From assembly GCF_001578935.1 (NCBI RefSeq), contig NZ_KQ969522.1, positions 239,659 through 303,658 on the forward strand: 64,000 nucleotides of DNA, in the 5' to 3' direction. Below are positions 1 through 11,309 of this stretch, piece by piece. Within the stretch, counting starts at the first letter, position 1. Each line of letters opens with the position of its first letter. The notes beneath the pieces were generated by a model, which had not been told where the DNA came from, did no database searches, and was given only the letters and a program-made list of their open reading frames with translations. The DNA is from Streptococcus oralis. GTDB taxonomy: Bacteria > Bacillota > Bacilli > Lactobacillales > Streptococcaceae. The position numbers and the translations under genes are program-made.

Positions 1-24
1 GATACCCCATCTTTTACTTTTCAT
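1..24 (-). CDS. 5' end of an unidentified gene (partial, runs off the window)
   Basis: Only eight codons are visible (MKSKRWGI), starting with ATG at 24 behind a strong AGGAGG ribosome binding site at about 28-34. It starts 11 bases after the stop of the UroD-like gene, so the two are probably cotranscribed. There is too little sequence to name the product. Confidence 0.6.
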
Positions 25-35
25 AGCTCCTCCTT

Positions 36-1040
36 TTACAGGACTGCTGCCTGCCTGATCCAGTCCAATCTCTCGAGTTCAAAATCATCTGGTACCGTAC
101 AGTCAGCTCCCAAGATTACGCCACGCCCCCCAGACTCTGCTAGAAGACGTTTGGTTTCCTTTTCTAACTCTTCCTTGCTGGCTGTATTTAAAAATCCTGT
201 TTTTCCATTTTCAAAGCCACCGAGAACAGCCTTGTCTCCAAAAATTTCTTGTCCTTCTTTTAGAGTCAAATGTTCGTGATGGGTTGCCCAGTTGAACACA
301 TGAACTGGATAATCCTTAAAGATGGTCACGTGATTGGTTGCTCCTTCGAAACCACAGATGTGAAGAATATCCACACCCCCCGCATTTTTAGCGGCTTCTA
401 AAACAATTTGGTCACTCGGTTTGATGTAGGTTTCATAGATTTCAGGACTGATCCGTTCGTCCTGAATTTCCTGAGTACTAAAGTAGATACCATCTGCTCC
501 ACCTTCTTGAATGATTTTCTCACTCAAAACAGCAATATCTTTAGCGATTACTTCAAGGACACCCTTTAACAAATCTGGATCTTCCAAGAGGAAATTTGCA
601 ATTTCACGATCCCCTCTGGAAGTTCCCGTACGGAACCAACGTTTGAGATAGGAAATCGGTGAAAAAATGTTGTAAAAAGAGGCGATCTCTTCTGGAAAAG
701 TTTCGCGAATAGTCTTGACAACCTCCACCTGTTGCTCAATCCAAGGGTGATTCTCCCCAATGGATTCACTACCTGCCAATTCTTTAATAGACTGAATAGT
801 CGGAGAGTAGAGCTTGCTTGGATAGATGAAAAAGCCATCGCTCATGATTTTTACAAAGTCTGGTTTGATTGCTTCCACATAGCGTCTATGCCCATCTACA
901 CTTTTTTTAAAGATTCTTGGGTTATTCAAGCCTTGGCCTTTTTCTTCCAAGGTTACGAAATGAAACCAAAACCCAACCGGAACACGTTCCACTTCTTCTC
1001 CACGAATCGCGCTTAATACTAAGTCTCTTTTGCTTATCAT
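36..1040 (-). CDS. uroporphyrinogen decarboxylase family protein (MtaA/CmuA-like methyltransferase)
   Basis: A 334-aa TIM-barrel protein of the UroD/MtaA/CmuA superfamily. Family members either decarboxylate uroporphyrinogen III or move methyl groups between corrinoid proteins and thiols. The C-terminal half holds the diagnostic LHICGFEG and LGGFENGKTG stretches and ends with a GGRGVILGADC segment; in MtaA/CmuA relatives a His-x-Cys pair here binds zinc, matching the HIC seen. No other haem-synthesis gene lies nearby and streptococci usually lack haem synthesis, so a methyltransferase role is more likely than tetrapyrrole synthesis. A downstream gene follows after 11 bases. The substrate is unknown. 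Confidence 0.8.
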   Translation of the reverse strand: MISKRDLVLSAIRGEEVERVPVGFWFHFVTLEEKGQGLNNPRIFKKSVDGHRRYVEAIKPDFVKIMSDGFFIYPSKLYSPTIQSIKELAGSESIGENHPWIEQQVEVVKTIRETFPEEIASFYNIFSPISYLKRWFRTGTSRGDREIANFLLEDPDLLKGVLEVIAKDIAVLSEKIIQEGGADGIYFSTQEIQDERISPEIYETYIKPSDQIVLEAAKNAGGVDILHICGFEGATNHVTIFKDYPVHVFNWATHHEHLTLKEGQEIFGDKAVLGGFENGKTGFLNTASKEELEKETKRLLAESGGRGVILGADCTVPDDFELERLDWIRQAAVL

Positions 1041-1148
1041 CTAGTTCTCCCTTCGTTTTATGGAAACTATCTTATCACTCCTTTCTTATCAATCCAAATA
1101 TATTTTCCCTATCACATTGATTGGCTTTGATTATCGCTAGGCAAAGAA

Positions 1149-1190
1149 AACAGCCTAGAACACCCGATATAATGGACATTCTAGGCTGTT
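1149..1190 (-). terminator. intrinsic terminator after the LLM oxidoreductase gene
   Basis: A perfect 12-bp stem (arms 1149-1160 and 1179-1190, AACAGCCTAGAA and its complement) with an 18-base loop. T-rich sequence follows on the minus strand and AT-rich sequence on the plus strand. It separates the LLM oxidoreductase gene from the UroD-like gene. Confidence 0.75.
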
Positions 1191-1257
1191 ATTTAATTTT
1201 TGAGACTGGCTTTTTGGATGGGGGTTATAGATTTTCTATCAAGCCGATTGGATTTTT

Positions 1258-2310
1258 TTATATCCCCTCTTTCATGGCAAAGTAAGCGCGTATTTTGGGC
1301 GCCACTTGTGTGCCAAAAAGTTCAATCGCTCTCAAAACTTGATCATGTGGCATAGAACCAAGCGGTAGATGGAGCATGAAACGGTCCAAGTCTAAATCCT
1401 CAATCATGCGAATCAATTTTTCTGCGACCTGATCTGGATTTCCCACAAACATGGCTCCATTTGGCCCAACTTGCTCCAAATATTGCTCATAGGTCAACTC
1501 CTGCCAGTGTGGACGGCCCTTGGAAATCGCATCCACCACTTGCTTGGTCGGATGGAAATAATCTTTGACCGCCTGCTCGCCATCTTCAGCAATCCAGCCC
1601 CAAGAATGAGCGCCCACTTTCAGGTTTTTATCCGCATGACCGGCTTCCCTACCAATCTCACGATAAGCTTGAAGCAGCTTTTTAAAATAACGTGGATTAC
1701 CACCGATAATGGCATAGACAATCGGTAGCCCCGCCTGAGCAATCTTCACTGTTGATTCGACATGACCACCTGTCGCCACCCACAATGGCAATTTGTCCTG
1801 AACTGGACGGGGATAGACTTCTTTTCCAGCAATGCTTTGGGTCAATTGCCCCTGCCAGTTCACTTTGGTGTTTTCATTTGCCAGCTGAAGCAGATCTAAC
1901 TTTTCATCAAAGAGAGCTTCATAGTCTTTCAAGTCATAACCAAAGAGCGGAAAAGACTCGGTGAATGAACCACGACCAGCCATAATCTCCGCACGGCCAT
2001 TTGACAAGGCATCGATGGTAGCATATTGTTGGAACAAGCGAATCGGATCCATACTCGAGAGAATGCTGACTGCACTGGTTAAACGGATTTTCTTGGTATT
2101 AACCGCACCAGCTGCAAGAACAATCTCTGGCGCCGATACCGCAAAGTCCTCCCGATGATGCTCCCCAATCCCGTACACATCCAAACCAACCTTATCAGCT
2201 AGCTCAATTTCTGCCACCAACTGACGAATGCGTTCATCATGACTGTAAATCTGCCCAGTCGCTTCTAGAACTGTTGTTTCACCAAATGTTGAAATTCCTA
2301 ATTCTACCAT
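1258..2310 (-). CDS. LLM class flavin-dependent oxidoreductase (luciferase-like)
   Basis: A 350-aa bacterial-luciferase-like monooxygenase. The N-terminus MVELGISTFGET, the early GIGEHHREDF segment and the SNGRAEIMAGRG stretch are typical of the family's FMN-binding barrel, and the C-terminal half has the usual VGNPDQVAEKL and HLPLGSMPHDQ segments. Such enzymes use FMNH2 or F420-type cofactors to oxidise small organic molecules; the substrate cannot be read from the sequence. It stands alone between two terminator or intergenic regions, next to glmS, the same neighbour as in pneumococcus. Confidence 0.85.
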   Translation of the reverse strand: MVELGISTFGETTVLEATGQIYSHDERIRQLVAEIELADKVGLDVYGIGEHHREDFAVSAPEIVLAAGAVNTKKIRLTSAVSILSSMDPIRLFQQYATIDALSNGRAEIMAGRGSFTESFPLFGYDLKDYEALFDEKLDLLQLANENTKVNWQGQLTQSIAGKEVYPRPVQDKLPLWVATGGHVESTVKIAQAGLPIVYAIIGGNPRYFKKLLQAYREIGREAGHADKNLKVGAHSWGWIAEDGEQAVKDYFHPTKQVVDAISKGRPHWQELTYEQYLEQVGPNGAMFVGNPDQVAEKLIRMIEDLDLDRFMLHLPLGSMPHDQVLRAIELFGTQVAPKIRAYFAMKEGI

Positions 2311-2421
2311 CCTGTTTCCTCGCTATCTCTTTTAGTTTTTAGAGTATTTTATCACTAATTAGTTTTATCTTCAATAAATTTGCTCATTAGAAAAAGCCTA
2401 GATCAACTAGACTTTCTTAGT

Positions 2422-4230
2422 TTATTCTACTGTTACTGACTTAGCAAGGTTACGTGGTTTGTCCACATCAAGGCCACGGTGGAGTGTTGCAAAGTAAGCG
2501 ACCAATTGCGTTGGTACGACCATGGAGATTGGTGAGAGGTAAGGGTGGACGGTCGTAAGGACGATATCGTCTGTCTCTTTAGCAACATTTTCTTCTGCGA
2601 TAGTGAGAACCTTGGCACCACGGGCTGCGACCTCTTGGATATTTCCACGAGTATGGTTGGCAAGGACTGAATCTGACAAGAGAGCCAAGACAGGTGTCCC
2701 TTCTTCAATCAAGGCAATGGTTCCATGCTTGAGTTCTCCTGCCGCAAAGCCCTCACACTGGATGTAAGAAATCTCTTTGAGTTTGAGACTGGCTTCCATG
2801 GCTACATAGTAGTCTTGACCACGTCCAATGTAAAAGGCATTGCGAGTGGTTTCAAGAAGGTCACGAACCTTGGCATCAATGGTTTCTTTTTCAGAAAGGG
2901 TTGATTCGATAGACTGAGCTACGATTGACAACTCATGAACCAGGTCAAAGGCTTGCGCTTTAGCATTGCCGTTTGCTTCTCCGACTGCTTTTGCAAGGAA
3001 GGCGAGAGCTGCAATTTGTGCTGTGTAGGCCTTGGTTGATGCCACAGCAATTTCAGGACCCGCGTGAAGAAGCATAGTATGGTTGGCTTCACGAGAAAGA
3101 GTTGAACCTGGAACGTTTGTCACTGTCAAGCTTGGGATACCCATTTCATTGGCCTTGACAAGCACCTGACGGCTATCAGCTGTTTCACCAGACTGGCTGA
3201 TAAAGATGAAGAGTGGTTTTTTGCCGAGAAGTGGCATACCATAGCCCCACTCAGATGAAATTCCAAGTTCAACAGGTGTATCCGTCAACTCTTCCAGCAT
3301 CTTCTTAGAAGCAAATCCTGCGTGGTACGATGTTCCAGCTGCAAGGATGTAAATGCGGTCTGCATCTTGAACAGCCTTAATGATAGCAGGGTCAACCACT
3401 ACTTGACCTACCTCATCTGTGTAGGCTTGGATGAGTTTACGCATAACCGTTGGTTGCTCATCAATTTCCTTGAGCATGTAGTAAGGGTAAGTTCCCTTAC
3501 CGATATCTGACAAGTCAAGCTCCGCAGTATAGCTAGCACGTTCACGGCGATTGCCATCATAGTCTTGAACTTCCACACTATCAGCCTTGACGATTACCAA
3601 CTCTTGGTCATGAATTTCCATGTATTGGTTGGTCTCACGAATCATGGCCATAGCATCTGAGCAGACCATGTTGTAGCCTTCTCCAAGACCAATCAAGAGT
3701 GGTGATTTGTTCTTAGCGACATAGATGACATCTGGATTTTCAGAGTCAATCAAGGCAAAGGCATAAGAACCACGGATGATGTGGAGGGCTTTTTTGAAGG
3801 CTTCAAGAACTGACAAGCCATCTTCTTCAACAAATTTCCCAATCAAGTGAACAGCGATTTCTGTATCTGTTTGCCCCTTGAAATGGTGACCTGCAAGGTA
3901 TTCTTCCTTGATTTCAAGGTAGTTTTCAATGACCCCATTGTGCACTAAGACAAAACGTCCTGTCTCAGAGCGGTGTGGGTGAGCATTGTCTTCCGTTGGT
4001 TTCCCGTGAGTTGCCCAACGCGTATGCCCAATACCAGTTGTTCCCTCAACACCAGCTGTCTTAGCAGATAATTCTGCGATACGACCGACAGCCTTGACTA
4101 GATGGTTTTCAGCACCACCTAGGACAAAAATCCCCGCAGAATCATAGCCACGGTACTCGAGCTTTTCAAGCCCTTGAATCAAAATATCAGTTGCATTTGT
4201 GTTTCCAACAACACCAACAATTCCACACAT
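2422..4230 (-). CDS. glmS: glutamine--fructose-6-phosphate aminotransferase (isomerizing)
   Basis: A 602-aa cytosolic enzyme making glucosamine-6-phosphate from fructose-6-phosphate and glutamine, the first step to UDP-GlcNAc for peptidoglycan. Processing after Met1 exposes Cys2 (MCGIVGVVG), the nucleophile of the class II glutamine amidotransferase domain (about 1-230). Two SIS sugar-isomerase domains follow, with AAGTSYHAG and SQSGETADS binding loops, and the protein ends in the conserved [13 protein letters not shown] tail. Length is normal. A consensus promoter with flanking direct repeats lies upstream; no glmS ribozyme is evident in the 5' leader. Confidence 0.97.
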   Translation of the reverse strand: MCGIVGVVGNTNATDILIQGLEKLEYRGYDSAGIFVLGGAENHLVKAVGRIAELSAKTAGVEGTTGIGHTRWATHGKPTEDNAHPHRSETGRFVLVHNGVIENYLEIKEEYLAGHHFKGQTDTEIAVHLIGKFVEEDGLSVLEAFKKALHIIRGSYAFALIDSENPDVIYVAKNKSPLLIGLGEGYNMVCSDAMAMIRETNQYMEIHDQELVIVKADSVEVQDYDGNRRERASYTAELDLSDIGKGTYPYYMLKEIDEQPTVMRKLIQAYTDEVGQVVVDPAIIKAVQDADRIYILAAGTSYHAGFASKKMLEELTDTPVELGISSEWGYGMPLLGKKPLFIFISQSGETADSRQVLVKANEMGIPSLTVTNVPGSTLSREANHTMLLHAGPEIAVASTKAYTAQIAALAFLAKAVGEANGNAKAQAFDLVHELSIVAQSIESTLSEKETIDAKVRDLLETTRNAFYIGRGQDYYVAMEASLKLKEISYIQCEGFAAGELKHGTIALIEEGTPVLALLSDSVLANHTRGNIQEVAARGAKVLTIAEENVAKETDDIVLTTVHPYLSPISMVVPTQLVAYFATLHRGLDVDKPRNLAKSVTVE

Positions 4231-4266
4231 AGTATATACGACACAGACCAGCTGTGCTTTCCCCTT

Positions 4267-4358
4267 AAATTGGTATAGTCTGATTCCCCTTTTACAGAAT
4301 CAGCAAAAACAGTATATACTTGTTTTTCTCACTTGTCAAGGATAAAAATTGGTATAGT
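4267..4358. repeat. 13-bp direct repeats AAATTGGTATAGT flanking the glmS promoter (candidate NagR sites)
   Basis: AAATTGGTATAGT occurs exactly twice, at 4267-4279 (downstream of the -10) and 4346-4358 (just upstream of the -35); a weaker TGGTAT copy lies near 4369. GntR/HutC-family NagR represses glmS and nag genes in streptococci through TGGTATA/TGGTCTAGA-type sites, so these are plausible operators. The link to NagR is inference. Confidence 0.5.
4311..4339 (-). promoter_or_regulatory. glmS sigma-A promoter
   Basis: Minus-strand TTGACA (4334-4339), 17-base spacer, TATACT (4311-4316). This gives a leader of about 75 bases before the glmS ATG at 4230. Confidence 0.85.
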
Positions 4359-4445
4359 TTTTCCATCTGGTATTTTATCAAGACTTCACTTGATACCTGA
4401 CAAGTCAGCATCAATTACTTATAATAAAAAGAGGAGGTATTTGCC

Positions 4446-4859
4446 ATGTGGTTTTTCTTCGCACTTTTATCAGCTGTCTTTGCAGCCTTAACGTCAATTT
4501 TAGCCAAGATTGGGATTGAGGGAGTTCCATCCAATCTAGCAACCGCTATTCGTACAGTCGTCGTCATTCTTATGGCCTGGGCCATGGTTTTCTTGACCAA
4601 TAGTCAGACCGAAATTGTCAACATCAGTAAAAAAAGTTGGCTCTTTCTCATCTTATCAGGCCTGGCCACTGGCGCCTCCTGGCTCTGCTACTACAAGGCC
4701 TTGCAGATGGGCAATGCGACTGAGGTATCCGCTGTCGATAAATTCAGTCTCGTCATTACCCTCGTTCTAGCCTTTTTCTTCCTACAGGATGTCCTGACGT
4801 TTAAAACAATTATTGGCTGTATCCTGATTACGATTGGGACCTTGGTGATGATATTGTAA
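4446..4859 (+). CDS. EamA family (DMT) half-size transporter
   Basis: A 137-aa integral membrane protein with four or five hydrophobic helices. It corresponds to one EamA repeat (half of the usual ten-helix drug/metabolite transporter), so it would need to dimerise. It begins MWFFFALLSAVFAALTSILAKIG and carries the EVSAVDKFSLVITLVLAFFFL-type second half. The ATG sits behind an AGAGGAGGT ribosome binding site. It is divergent from glmS and ends in a bidirectional terminator. Substrate unknown. Confidence 0.85.
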   Translation: MWFFFALLSAVFAALTSILAKIGIEGVPSNLATAIRTVVVILMAWAMVFLTNSQTEIVNISKKSWLFLILSGLATGASWLCYYKALQMGNATEVSAVDKFSLVITLVLAFFFLQDVLTFKTIIGCILITIGTLVMIL

Positions 4860-4863
4860 TAAA

Positions 4864-4890
4864 AAGTGAGATGAATGCCATCTCACTCTT
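4864..4890. terminator. bidirectional terminator between the EamA and GH1 genes
   Basis: Stem AGTGAGATG (4865-4873) with CATCTCACT (4879-4887) and a 5-base loop. A-rich sequence on the left and T-rich on the right let it work for both converging genes. Confidence 0.8.
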
Positions 4891-4897
4891 TTTATTT

Positions 4898-6277
4898 TTA
4901 AAATCCATTATTATCACTTAGTTCCTTGAACCAGTGGCCTGATTTCTTCAGGCGTCGTTCCTGCGTTTCCAAGTCAAGCTCAACCAAACCGTAGCGATTT
5001 TTATAACTATTGAGCCATGACCAGCAGTCGATAAAGGTCCAGATTAAGTATCCTTTACAGTTTGCTCCATCTTCAATGGCACGGTGAAGTTCACGAAGAT
5101 GACCTTTTACAAAGTCGATACGATAGTCGTCCTGAATCATGCCATTCTCACGGAACTTGTCTTCCCCTTCAACACCCATGCCGTTTTCGGTCAACATCCA
5201 CTCAATATTACCATAATTTTCCTTGATATTTTGAGCGATATCATAAATCCCCTGCTCGTAGATTTCCCAACCGCGGTGAGGATTGATTTTACGGCCCGGC
5301 ATGATGTAAGGTTCGTAGAAATGCTCTGGCAAAAGCGGGCTATCAGGATGTTTAGCAAAACGTGGCGCCATGACACGCAAAGGTTGGTAGTAGTTGACCC
5401 CAAGGAAATCAACTGTATTCTCGCGAATGAGTTCTAACTCTTCAACAGTGTACTCTGGTAGCAAATCATGCTCAGCTAAAATCTCTACTAACTCTTCTGG
5501 ATAAGCTCCCAAGACAGACGGATCTAGGAAAGATTGAGCTTGGAAGAGGTCGGCAATGCGAGCAGCCTTGACATCCGCGGGATGCTGGCTACGTGGGTAA
5601 GCTGGTGTCAAGTTAAGGACAATCCCAATCTTAGAATCAGGCAAAATCTCATGACAGGCCTTAACCGCAAGACTGCTAGCCAATTGCGTATGATAAGCAA
5701 CCTTAACCGCTGCTTTGGCATCTACCTTGTGAGGATAATGGGCATCATAGAAATAGCCAAACTCTACGGGGACAATGGGTTCATTGAATGTAATCCATTG
5801 GTCCACCAAGTCACCGTAAGTTTCAAAACAAAAACGAGCATAGTCTTCATAAGCCTCGACAGTTGCCTTATTTTCCCATCCATCGCCGTCTTCTTGGAGG
5901 GTAAAAGGCAGGTCGAAGTGATAGAGATTGACTAACAGACGAATTCCCTTAGCCTTAATAGCCTCAAAAACCTGACGGTAGAAAGCCACCCCTTGCGGAT
6001 TGACCTCTCCACGACCTTGCGGGAAAATACGAGACCACTGAATAGAAGTTCGGAAGGCTGTATGCCCAGTCTCTACCAGAAGCTCAATATCCTTTTCCCA
6101 GTTTTCATAGAAAGTCGATGTTTTGTCAGGTCCAATTCCATTGTAGTAGCGATTGGGTTCCACCTGATACCAATAATCCCAGAGATTATCTCCTTTACCA
6201 TCACCAAGCACTCGTCCTTCTGTCTGTGGTCCAGAAGTGGAGGAACCCCAAACAAAATCCTTTGGAAATTTTAGCAT
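4898..6277 (-). CDS. glycoside hydrolase family 1 (beta-glucosidase / 6-phospho-beta-glucosidase)
   Basis: A 459-aa GH1 enzyme. The acid/base glutamate is in WITFNEP and the nucleophile glutamate in MLTENG, both intact; the FVWGSSTSGPQTEG start is the usual first strand of the barrel. Near the C-terminus WSWLNSYKNRYG aligns with the phosphate-binding loop of 6-phospho-glycosidases (Ser and the final Tyr conserved, the Lys shifted by one), so a phosphorylated substrate is possible but not certain. No PTS gene is adjacent. It lies between glmS and proS. Confidence 0.88.
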   Translation of the reverse strand: MLKFPKDFVWGSSTSGPQTEGRVLGDGKGDNLWDYWYQVEPNRYYNGIGPDKTSTFYENWEKDIELLVETGHTAFRTSIQWSRIFPQGRGEVNPQGVAFYRQVFEAIKAKGIRLLVNLYHFDLPFTLQEDGDGWENKATVEAYEDYARFCFETYGDLVDQWITFNEPIVPVEFGYFYDAHYPHKVDAKAAVKVAYHTQLASSLAVKACHEILPDSKIGIVLNLTPAYPRSQHPADVKAARIADLFQAQSFLDPSVLGAYPEELVEILAEHDLLPEYTVEELELIRENTVDFLGVNYYQPLRVMAPRFAKHPDSPLLPEHFYEPYIMPGRKINPHRGWEIYEQGIYDIAQNIKENYGNIEWMLTENGMGVEGEDKFRENGMIQDDYRIDFVKGHLRELHRAIEDGANCKGYLIWTFIDCWSWLNSYKNRYGLVELDLETQERRLKKSGHWFKELSDNNGF

Positions 6278-6317
6278 AGCTTTACCTCTTCATTTACTCA
6301 TTTTCCCCATTATATAG

Positions 6318-6359
6318 AAAAAACAAGGTAAAAACTAGTTACATTTTTGCCTTGTTTTT
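6318..6359. terminator. terminator between proS and the GH1 gene
   Basis: A long AT-rich stem: AAAAACAAGG-TAAAAA on the left pairs with TTTTTG-CCTTGTTTTT on the right, with a short loop around 6335-6342. It is flanked by A and T runs and is likely functional in both directions. Confidence 0.7.
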
Positions 6360-6374
6360 CTTCTGATTATAGTT

Positions 6375-8240
<1,866 letters not shown>

Positions 8241-8244
8241 TTAT

Positions 8245-9501
8245 CTAAAAGAAGAGTCGCATAATGTCATTCCAGGTCACAGCAATCATCAAGACAACCA
8301 TGATGACCACTCCGGCCAAGGTGACATAGGTTTCAATTTCTTGTTTCAATGGTTTGCGGCGGATAGCCTCTAGGATATTGAGCACAATCTTTCCACCATC
8401 CAGAGCTGGAATCGGAATAAGGTTAAAAATCCCGATATTGATGGAAATCATTGCCAAGAAGTACAAGACATTTTCAATTCCATTTTTAGCAGCATCACTA
8501 CTTGCCTTAAAGATGGCAACAGGTCCACCTAGCTTGTTCAAATCCGGTTGAAAAATCAGATTTTTCAGAGCCGATAGAATTCGGAGAGCCGAGTCAGTAG
8601 CGGTTGTAAAACCACCTACAAACATGGATAGGAGATCTGACTTGACTCCTGGTTGAACCCCGAGAATGTAACGTCCTTGATTCTCTTCTGGAGTCACAGT
8701 AACTTGTTTTTCGCTACCATTTTCAGAAATGGTCACATCTAAGGTCGGGGCTGTCTTGTCCTTGGTATCTGCTTCCACAGCTTGGGTCAAGTCTTGCCAA
8801 TTCTTAACCTCATGCGAGCCGACCTTGGTGATTTGAGCTGTCTCAGCTACGCCCACCTTAGCCAAAGCTCCCTCTGGCATGACATGAAAGAGATTGGTCT
8901 GAGTATCTCTAACACCGCCCTGCAAAAAGATCAAGATCCAAAAAACAACAACACCTAAGATAAAGTTATTCATAGGACCTGCAAAGTTGGTGATGAGCTT
9001 GCCCCAGATAGAAGCATTTTGATACTGTACATCCAGAGGAGCGATGCGCACTTCGGTTCCATCTTCTTCAACAACCGTTGCATCATGATCCACTGTAAAA
9101 GTCTTTTCTTCTTCCAGGACCAACCCCTTGATAAAGAGCTTGTCTTCAAAGTCAAACTGGGTTACCTGCATAGGAAGAGCCGTTTGATCCAGTTTCTTCC
9201 CTGAGAGGTTAATCCGTTTGACTTTACCATCGTCGGCAAGTGTCAAACTAACCGGAGTTCCTGTCTTGATTTCTGTCGCATCATCACCCCAGCCTGCCAT
9301 GCGAACATAGCCTCCTAGAGGAAGGATTCGAATGGTATAAGCAGTGCCATCCTTACCGATATGGGAAAAAATCTTGGGCCCCATACCAATGGCAAATTCA
9401 CGAACTAGAATGCCTGATTTCTTGGCAAAATAAAAATGTCCAAACTCATGCACCACCACAATAATCCCAAAAACGAGGATAAAGGTTAGCAATCCAATCA
9501 T
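8245..9501 (-). CDS. rseP: RIP metalloprotease RseP/Eep (site-2 protease)
   Basis: A 418-aa membrane-embedded zinc protease. The catalytic HEFGH motif is at residues 18-22 in the first membrane helix, and the second active-site motif ([12 protein letters not shown]) lies near residue 360. A PDZ domain lies between, and two C-terminal membrane helices follow. Streptococcal Eep cleaves signal-peptide remnants and membrane-anchored regulators, including lipoprotein-derived pheromone precursors. It is directly followed by proS and preceded by cdsA and uppS, the conserved cell-envelope cluster. Confidence 0.95.
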   Translation of the reverse strand: MIGLLTFILVFGIIVVVHEFGHFYFAKKSGILVREFAIGMGPKIFSHIGKDGTAYTIRILPLGGYVRMAGWGDDATEIKTGTPVSLTLADDGKVKRINLSGKKLDQTALPMQVTQFDFEDKLFIKGLVLEEEKTFTVDHDATVVEEDGTEVRIAPLDVQYQNASIWGKLITNFAGPMNNFILGVVVFWILIFLQGGVRDTQTNLFHVMPEGALAKVGVAETAQITKVGSHEVKNWQDLTQAVEADTKDKTAPTLDVTISENGSEKQVTVTPEENQGRYILGVQPGVKSDLLSMFVGGFTTATDSALRILSALKNLIFQPDLNKLGGPVAIFKASSDAAKNGIENVLYFLAMISINIGIFNLIPIPALDGGKIVLNILEAIRRKPLKQEIETYVTLAGVVIMVVLMIAVTWNDIMRLFF

Positions 9502-9516
9502 TCAATATTCCTTTCT

Positions 9517-10320
9517 TTAAAACAGGCCAAATAAGTGCATCATTGGAAACACAATCAGCATGCTGTCAAAGCGATCCAACACACCGCCATGTCCAGGGAT
9601 AAATTTCCCAGAATCCTTAACACCGAAATGGCGTTTCATGGCACTCTCAATCAAGTCACCAAACTGACCCGCCACACTGAAGAAGGCAGCAAAGAGACTC
9701 ATTCTATAAATCCCATAAGGAAGAGCAACTGTGCTGTCCACTAACATGAAAATCACTGTTATCAGTACCGCACCTAGAATGCCCCCGACAAAGCCCTCAA
9801 TACTCTTATTAGGAGAAACTCTCGGAGCCAACTTATGTTTACCAAAATTCACCCCCGTCAGATAAGCTGCACTATCTGTCGCCCAAACGATAAAGAGAGC
9901 CAGAAGAACCTTATCAAATCCAGCTATACGAGCATCTAGTAAGGCATTGAAACCAAAAGCAACATAGAAACTCACAGCAATTGGAAAGGCAGCATCTTCA
10001 ATCGTATAGTTTTTACTGAAAACAGTCGTTCCTAACATTATTGTAATCAAAACACTGTAGGCAACTACATTGCCATCAACCGGCAAAAAAGTTAGGTAAT
10101 TTTCTAAAGGGACTGTGAGGGCGAAGGTCGCAAAGAGAGTCAAAGCGCCCTCAATGGTCATAGTCTTTAGGCCCTTCATGTGCAAGAGTTCATGGACGCC
10201 TAGCATCGCTAACAAGCCAATCCCTATCTGCAACAAGAGGCCTCCTGCAAACAAGATTGGAAGGAAAATCGCCAGGGCCAATACCGCAAACAATGTTCTC
10301 TTTTGTAAATCCTTGGTCAT
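9517..10320 (-). CDS. cdsA: phosphatidate cytidylyltransferase
   Basis: A 267-aa polytopic membrane enzyme making CDP-diacylglycerol from CTP and phosphatidic acid, the branch point to phosphatidylglycerol and cardiolipin. The family signature is complete near the C-terminus (SAMKRHFGVKDSGKFIPGHGG). About eight hydrophobic segments precede it. It lies 8 bases after uppS and 15 before rseP in one operon. Confidence 0.96.
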   Translation of the reverse strand: MTKDLQKRTLFAVLALAIFLPILFAGGLLLQIGIGLLAMLGVHELLHMKGLKTMTIEGALTLFATFALTVPLENYLTFLPVDGNVVAYSVLITIMLGTTVFSKNYTIEDAAFPIAVSFYVAFGFNALLDARIAGFDKVLLALFIVWATDSAAYLTGVNFGKHKLAPRVSPNKSIEGFVGGILGAVLITVIFMLVDSTVALPYGIYRMSLFAAFFSVAGQFGDLIESAMKRHFGVKDSGKFIPGHGGVLDRFDSMLIVFPMMHLFGLF

Positions 10321-10328
10321 ATCTTCTC

Positions 10329-11087
10329 CTAAACTCCTCCAAAACGGCGATTGCGATGGTTAAAAGCAGCAATAGCTTCCTGCAAGGCGGCTTCATCAAA
10401 ATCAGGCCACAAGGTATCCGTAAAGTAAAGCTCACTATAGGCTGCTTGCCATGGCAAAAAATTACTCAAACGCAACTCACCACTCGTACGGATAATCAAA
10501 TCAGGATCTCGCAAATCCTTTGGCAGGTGTTGCGTGAAAAGATAGTCCCCAATCATATCTTCTGTGATGTCACCAGGGTTGATTTTAGCATCTAGAACAT
10601 CTTGAGCCAAGCCCTTAAGAGCTTGCGTAATTTCAGCACGACCACCATAATTGAGCGCAAAATTGAGGATCAAACCCGTATTGTTCTTGGTCAACTCCTC
10701 TGCTTTTTTCAAAGCTTCAAAAGTCGGCTTAGGCAGACGGTCCGTCTCTCCAATCATCTGAATCTTAACGTTATTTGCGTGCAATTCAGGGACGTAGTTA
10801 TCATAAAATTCGACTGGCAAGTTCATAATAAACTTGACCTCTTGATCTGGGCGTGTCCAATTTTCCGTCGAAAAGGCATAGACTGTGATGACCTTAACTC
10901 CCATCTTGTTAGCTGCCTTGGTCACCTTTTGGAGGGCTTCCATCCCTGCCTTATGACCAAAAACCCGTGGTTGCATCCGTTTTTTAGCCCAACGGCCATT
11001 CCCATCCATGATGATGCCAATATGAGCAGGAACCTGTGTTGGAACCTCGACTTCTACAGCTTTATCTTTCTTAAAAAATCCAAACAT
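10329..11087 (-). CDS. uppS: isoprenyl transferase (undecaprenyl diphosphate synthase)
   Basis: A 252-aa cis-prenyltransferase that makes the C55 lipid carrier for peptidoglycan and capsule. The Z-type synthase signature (IGIIMDGNGRWAKKR) with the catalytic Asp, GHKAG and the C-terminal RTSGELRLSNFLPWQ motif are present. The ATG at 11087 (MFGFFKKDK) has an AGGAA element about 8 bases upstream; the reading frame extends six codons further, but only to a TTG with no ribosome binding site. Confidence 0.96.
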   Translation of the reverse strand: MFGFFKKDKAVEVEVPTQVPAHIGIIMDGNGRWAKKRMQPRVFGHKAGMEALQKVTKAANKMGVKVITVYAFSTENWTRPDQEVKFIMNLPVEFYDNYVPELHANNVKIQMIGETDRLPKPTFEALKKAEELTKNNTGLILNFALNYGGRAEITQALKGLAQDVLDAKINPGDITEDMIGDYLFTQHLPKDLRDPDLIIRTSGELRLSNFLPWQAAYSELYFTDTLWPDFDEAALQEAIAAFNHRNRRFGGV

Positions 11088-11177
11088 GTTCTTATTCCTA
11101 TTCAAAAATCTATCGTTTCATTATATCATATTTCCCTATTTTCTTCTATTGCTAAGTTATTAGCTCTCCGTACAGAC

Positions 11178-11270
11178 AAAAAATAAGCCACCTGATTGGG
11201 CGACTTAGTTTTATAGGGAGATTATTATGAAAAAGTTTTAGGAGTTTAAGTTAAGTTCCTCTTAACTTAT
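11178..11270 (-). ncRNA. csRNA (CiaR-controlled small RNA), copy A, about 93 nt
   Basis: Predicted from the -10 box to the end of the terminator T-run. The RNA starts with a hairpin (AAGTTAAG-AGGAA-CTTAACTT). A single-stranded region then carries CATAATAATCTCCCTA, complementary to a Shine-Dalgarno plus AUG. It ends in the hairpin AAGTCGCC...GGTGGCTT with a T-run. This is the layout of the streptococcal csRNAs, which block translation starts of target mRNAs. Its 5' hairpin differs from that of the other four copies. The boundaries are predictions. Confidence 0.85.
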
Positions 11271-11276
11271 GAACCT

Positions 11277-11309
11277 AGTATAGCCCCCCTAGCTTAAATT
11301 TTTCTTAAG
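11277..11309 (-). promoter_or_regulatory. CiaR box and -10 of csRNA copy A
   Basis: Minus strand: CTTAAG-AAAAA-TTTAAG (11293-11309), 10 bases, then TATACT (11277-11282). It matches the CiaR direct-repeat consensus (NTTAAG-N5-WTTAAG, 10 bases from the -10). The box overlaps the stop codon of the upstream nucleotidyltransferase gene. Confidence 0.85.

Noticed and set aside
2422..4310. glmS ribozyme in the glmS leader
   Set aside because: The leader is only about 75 bases and lacks the large conserved ribozyme core; streptococci normally regulate glmS with NagR.
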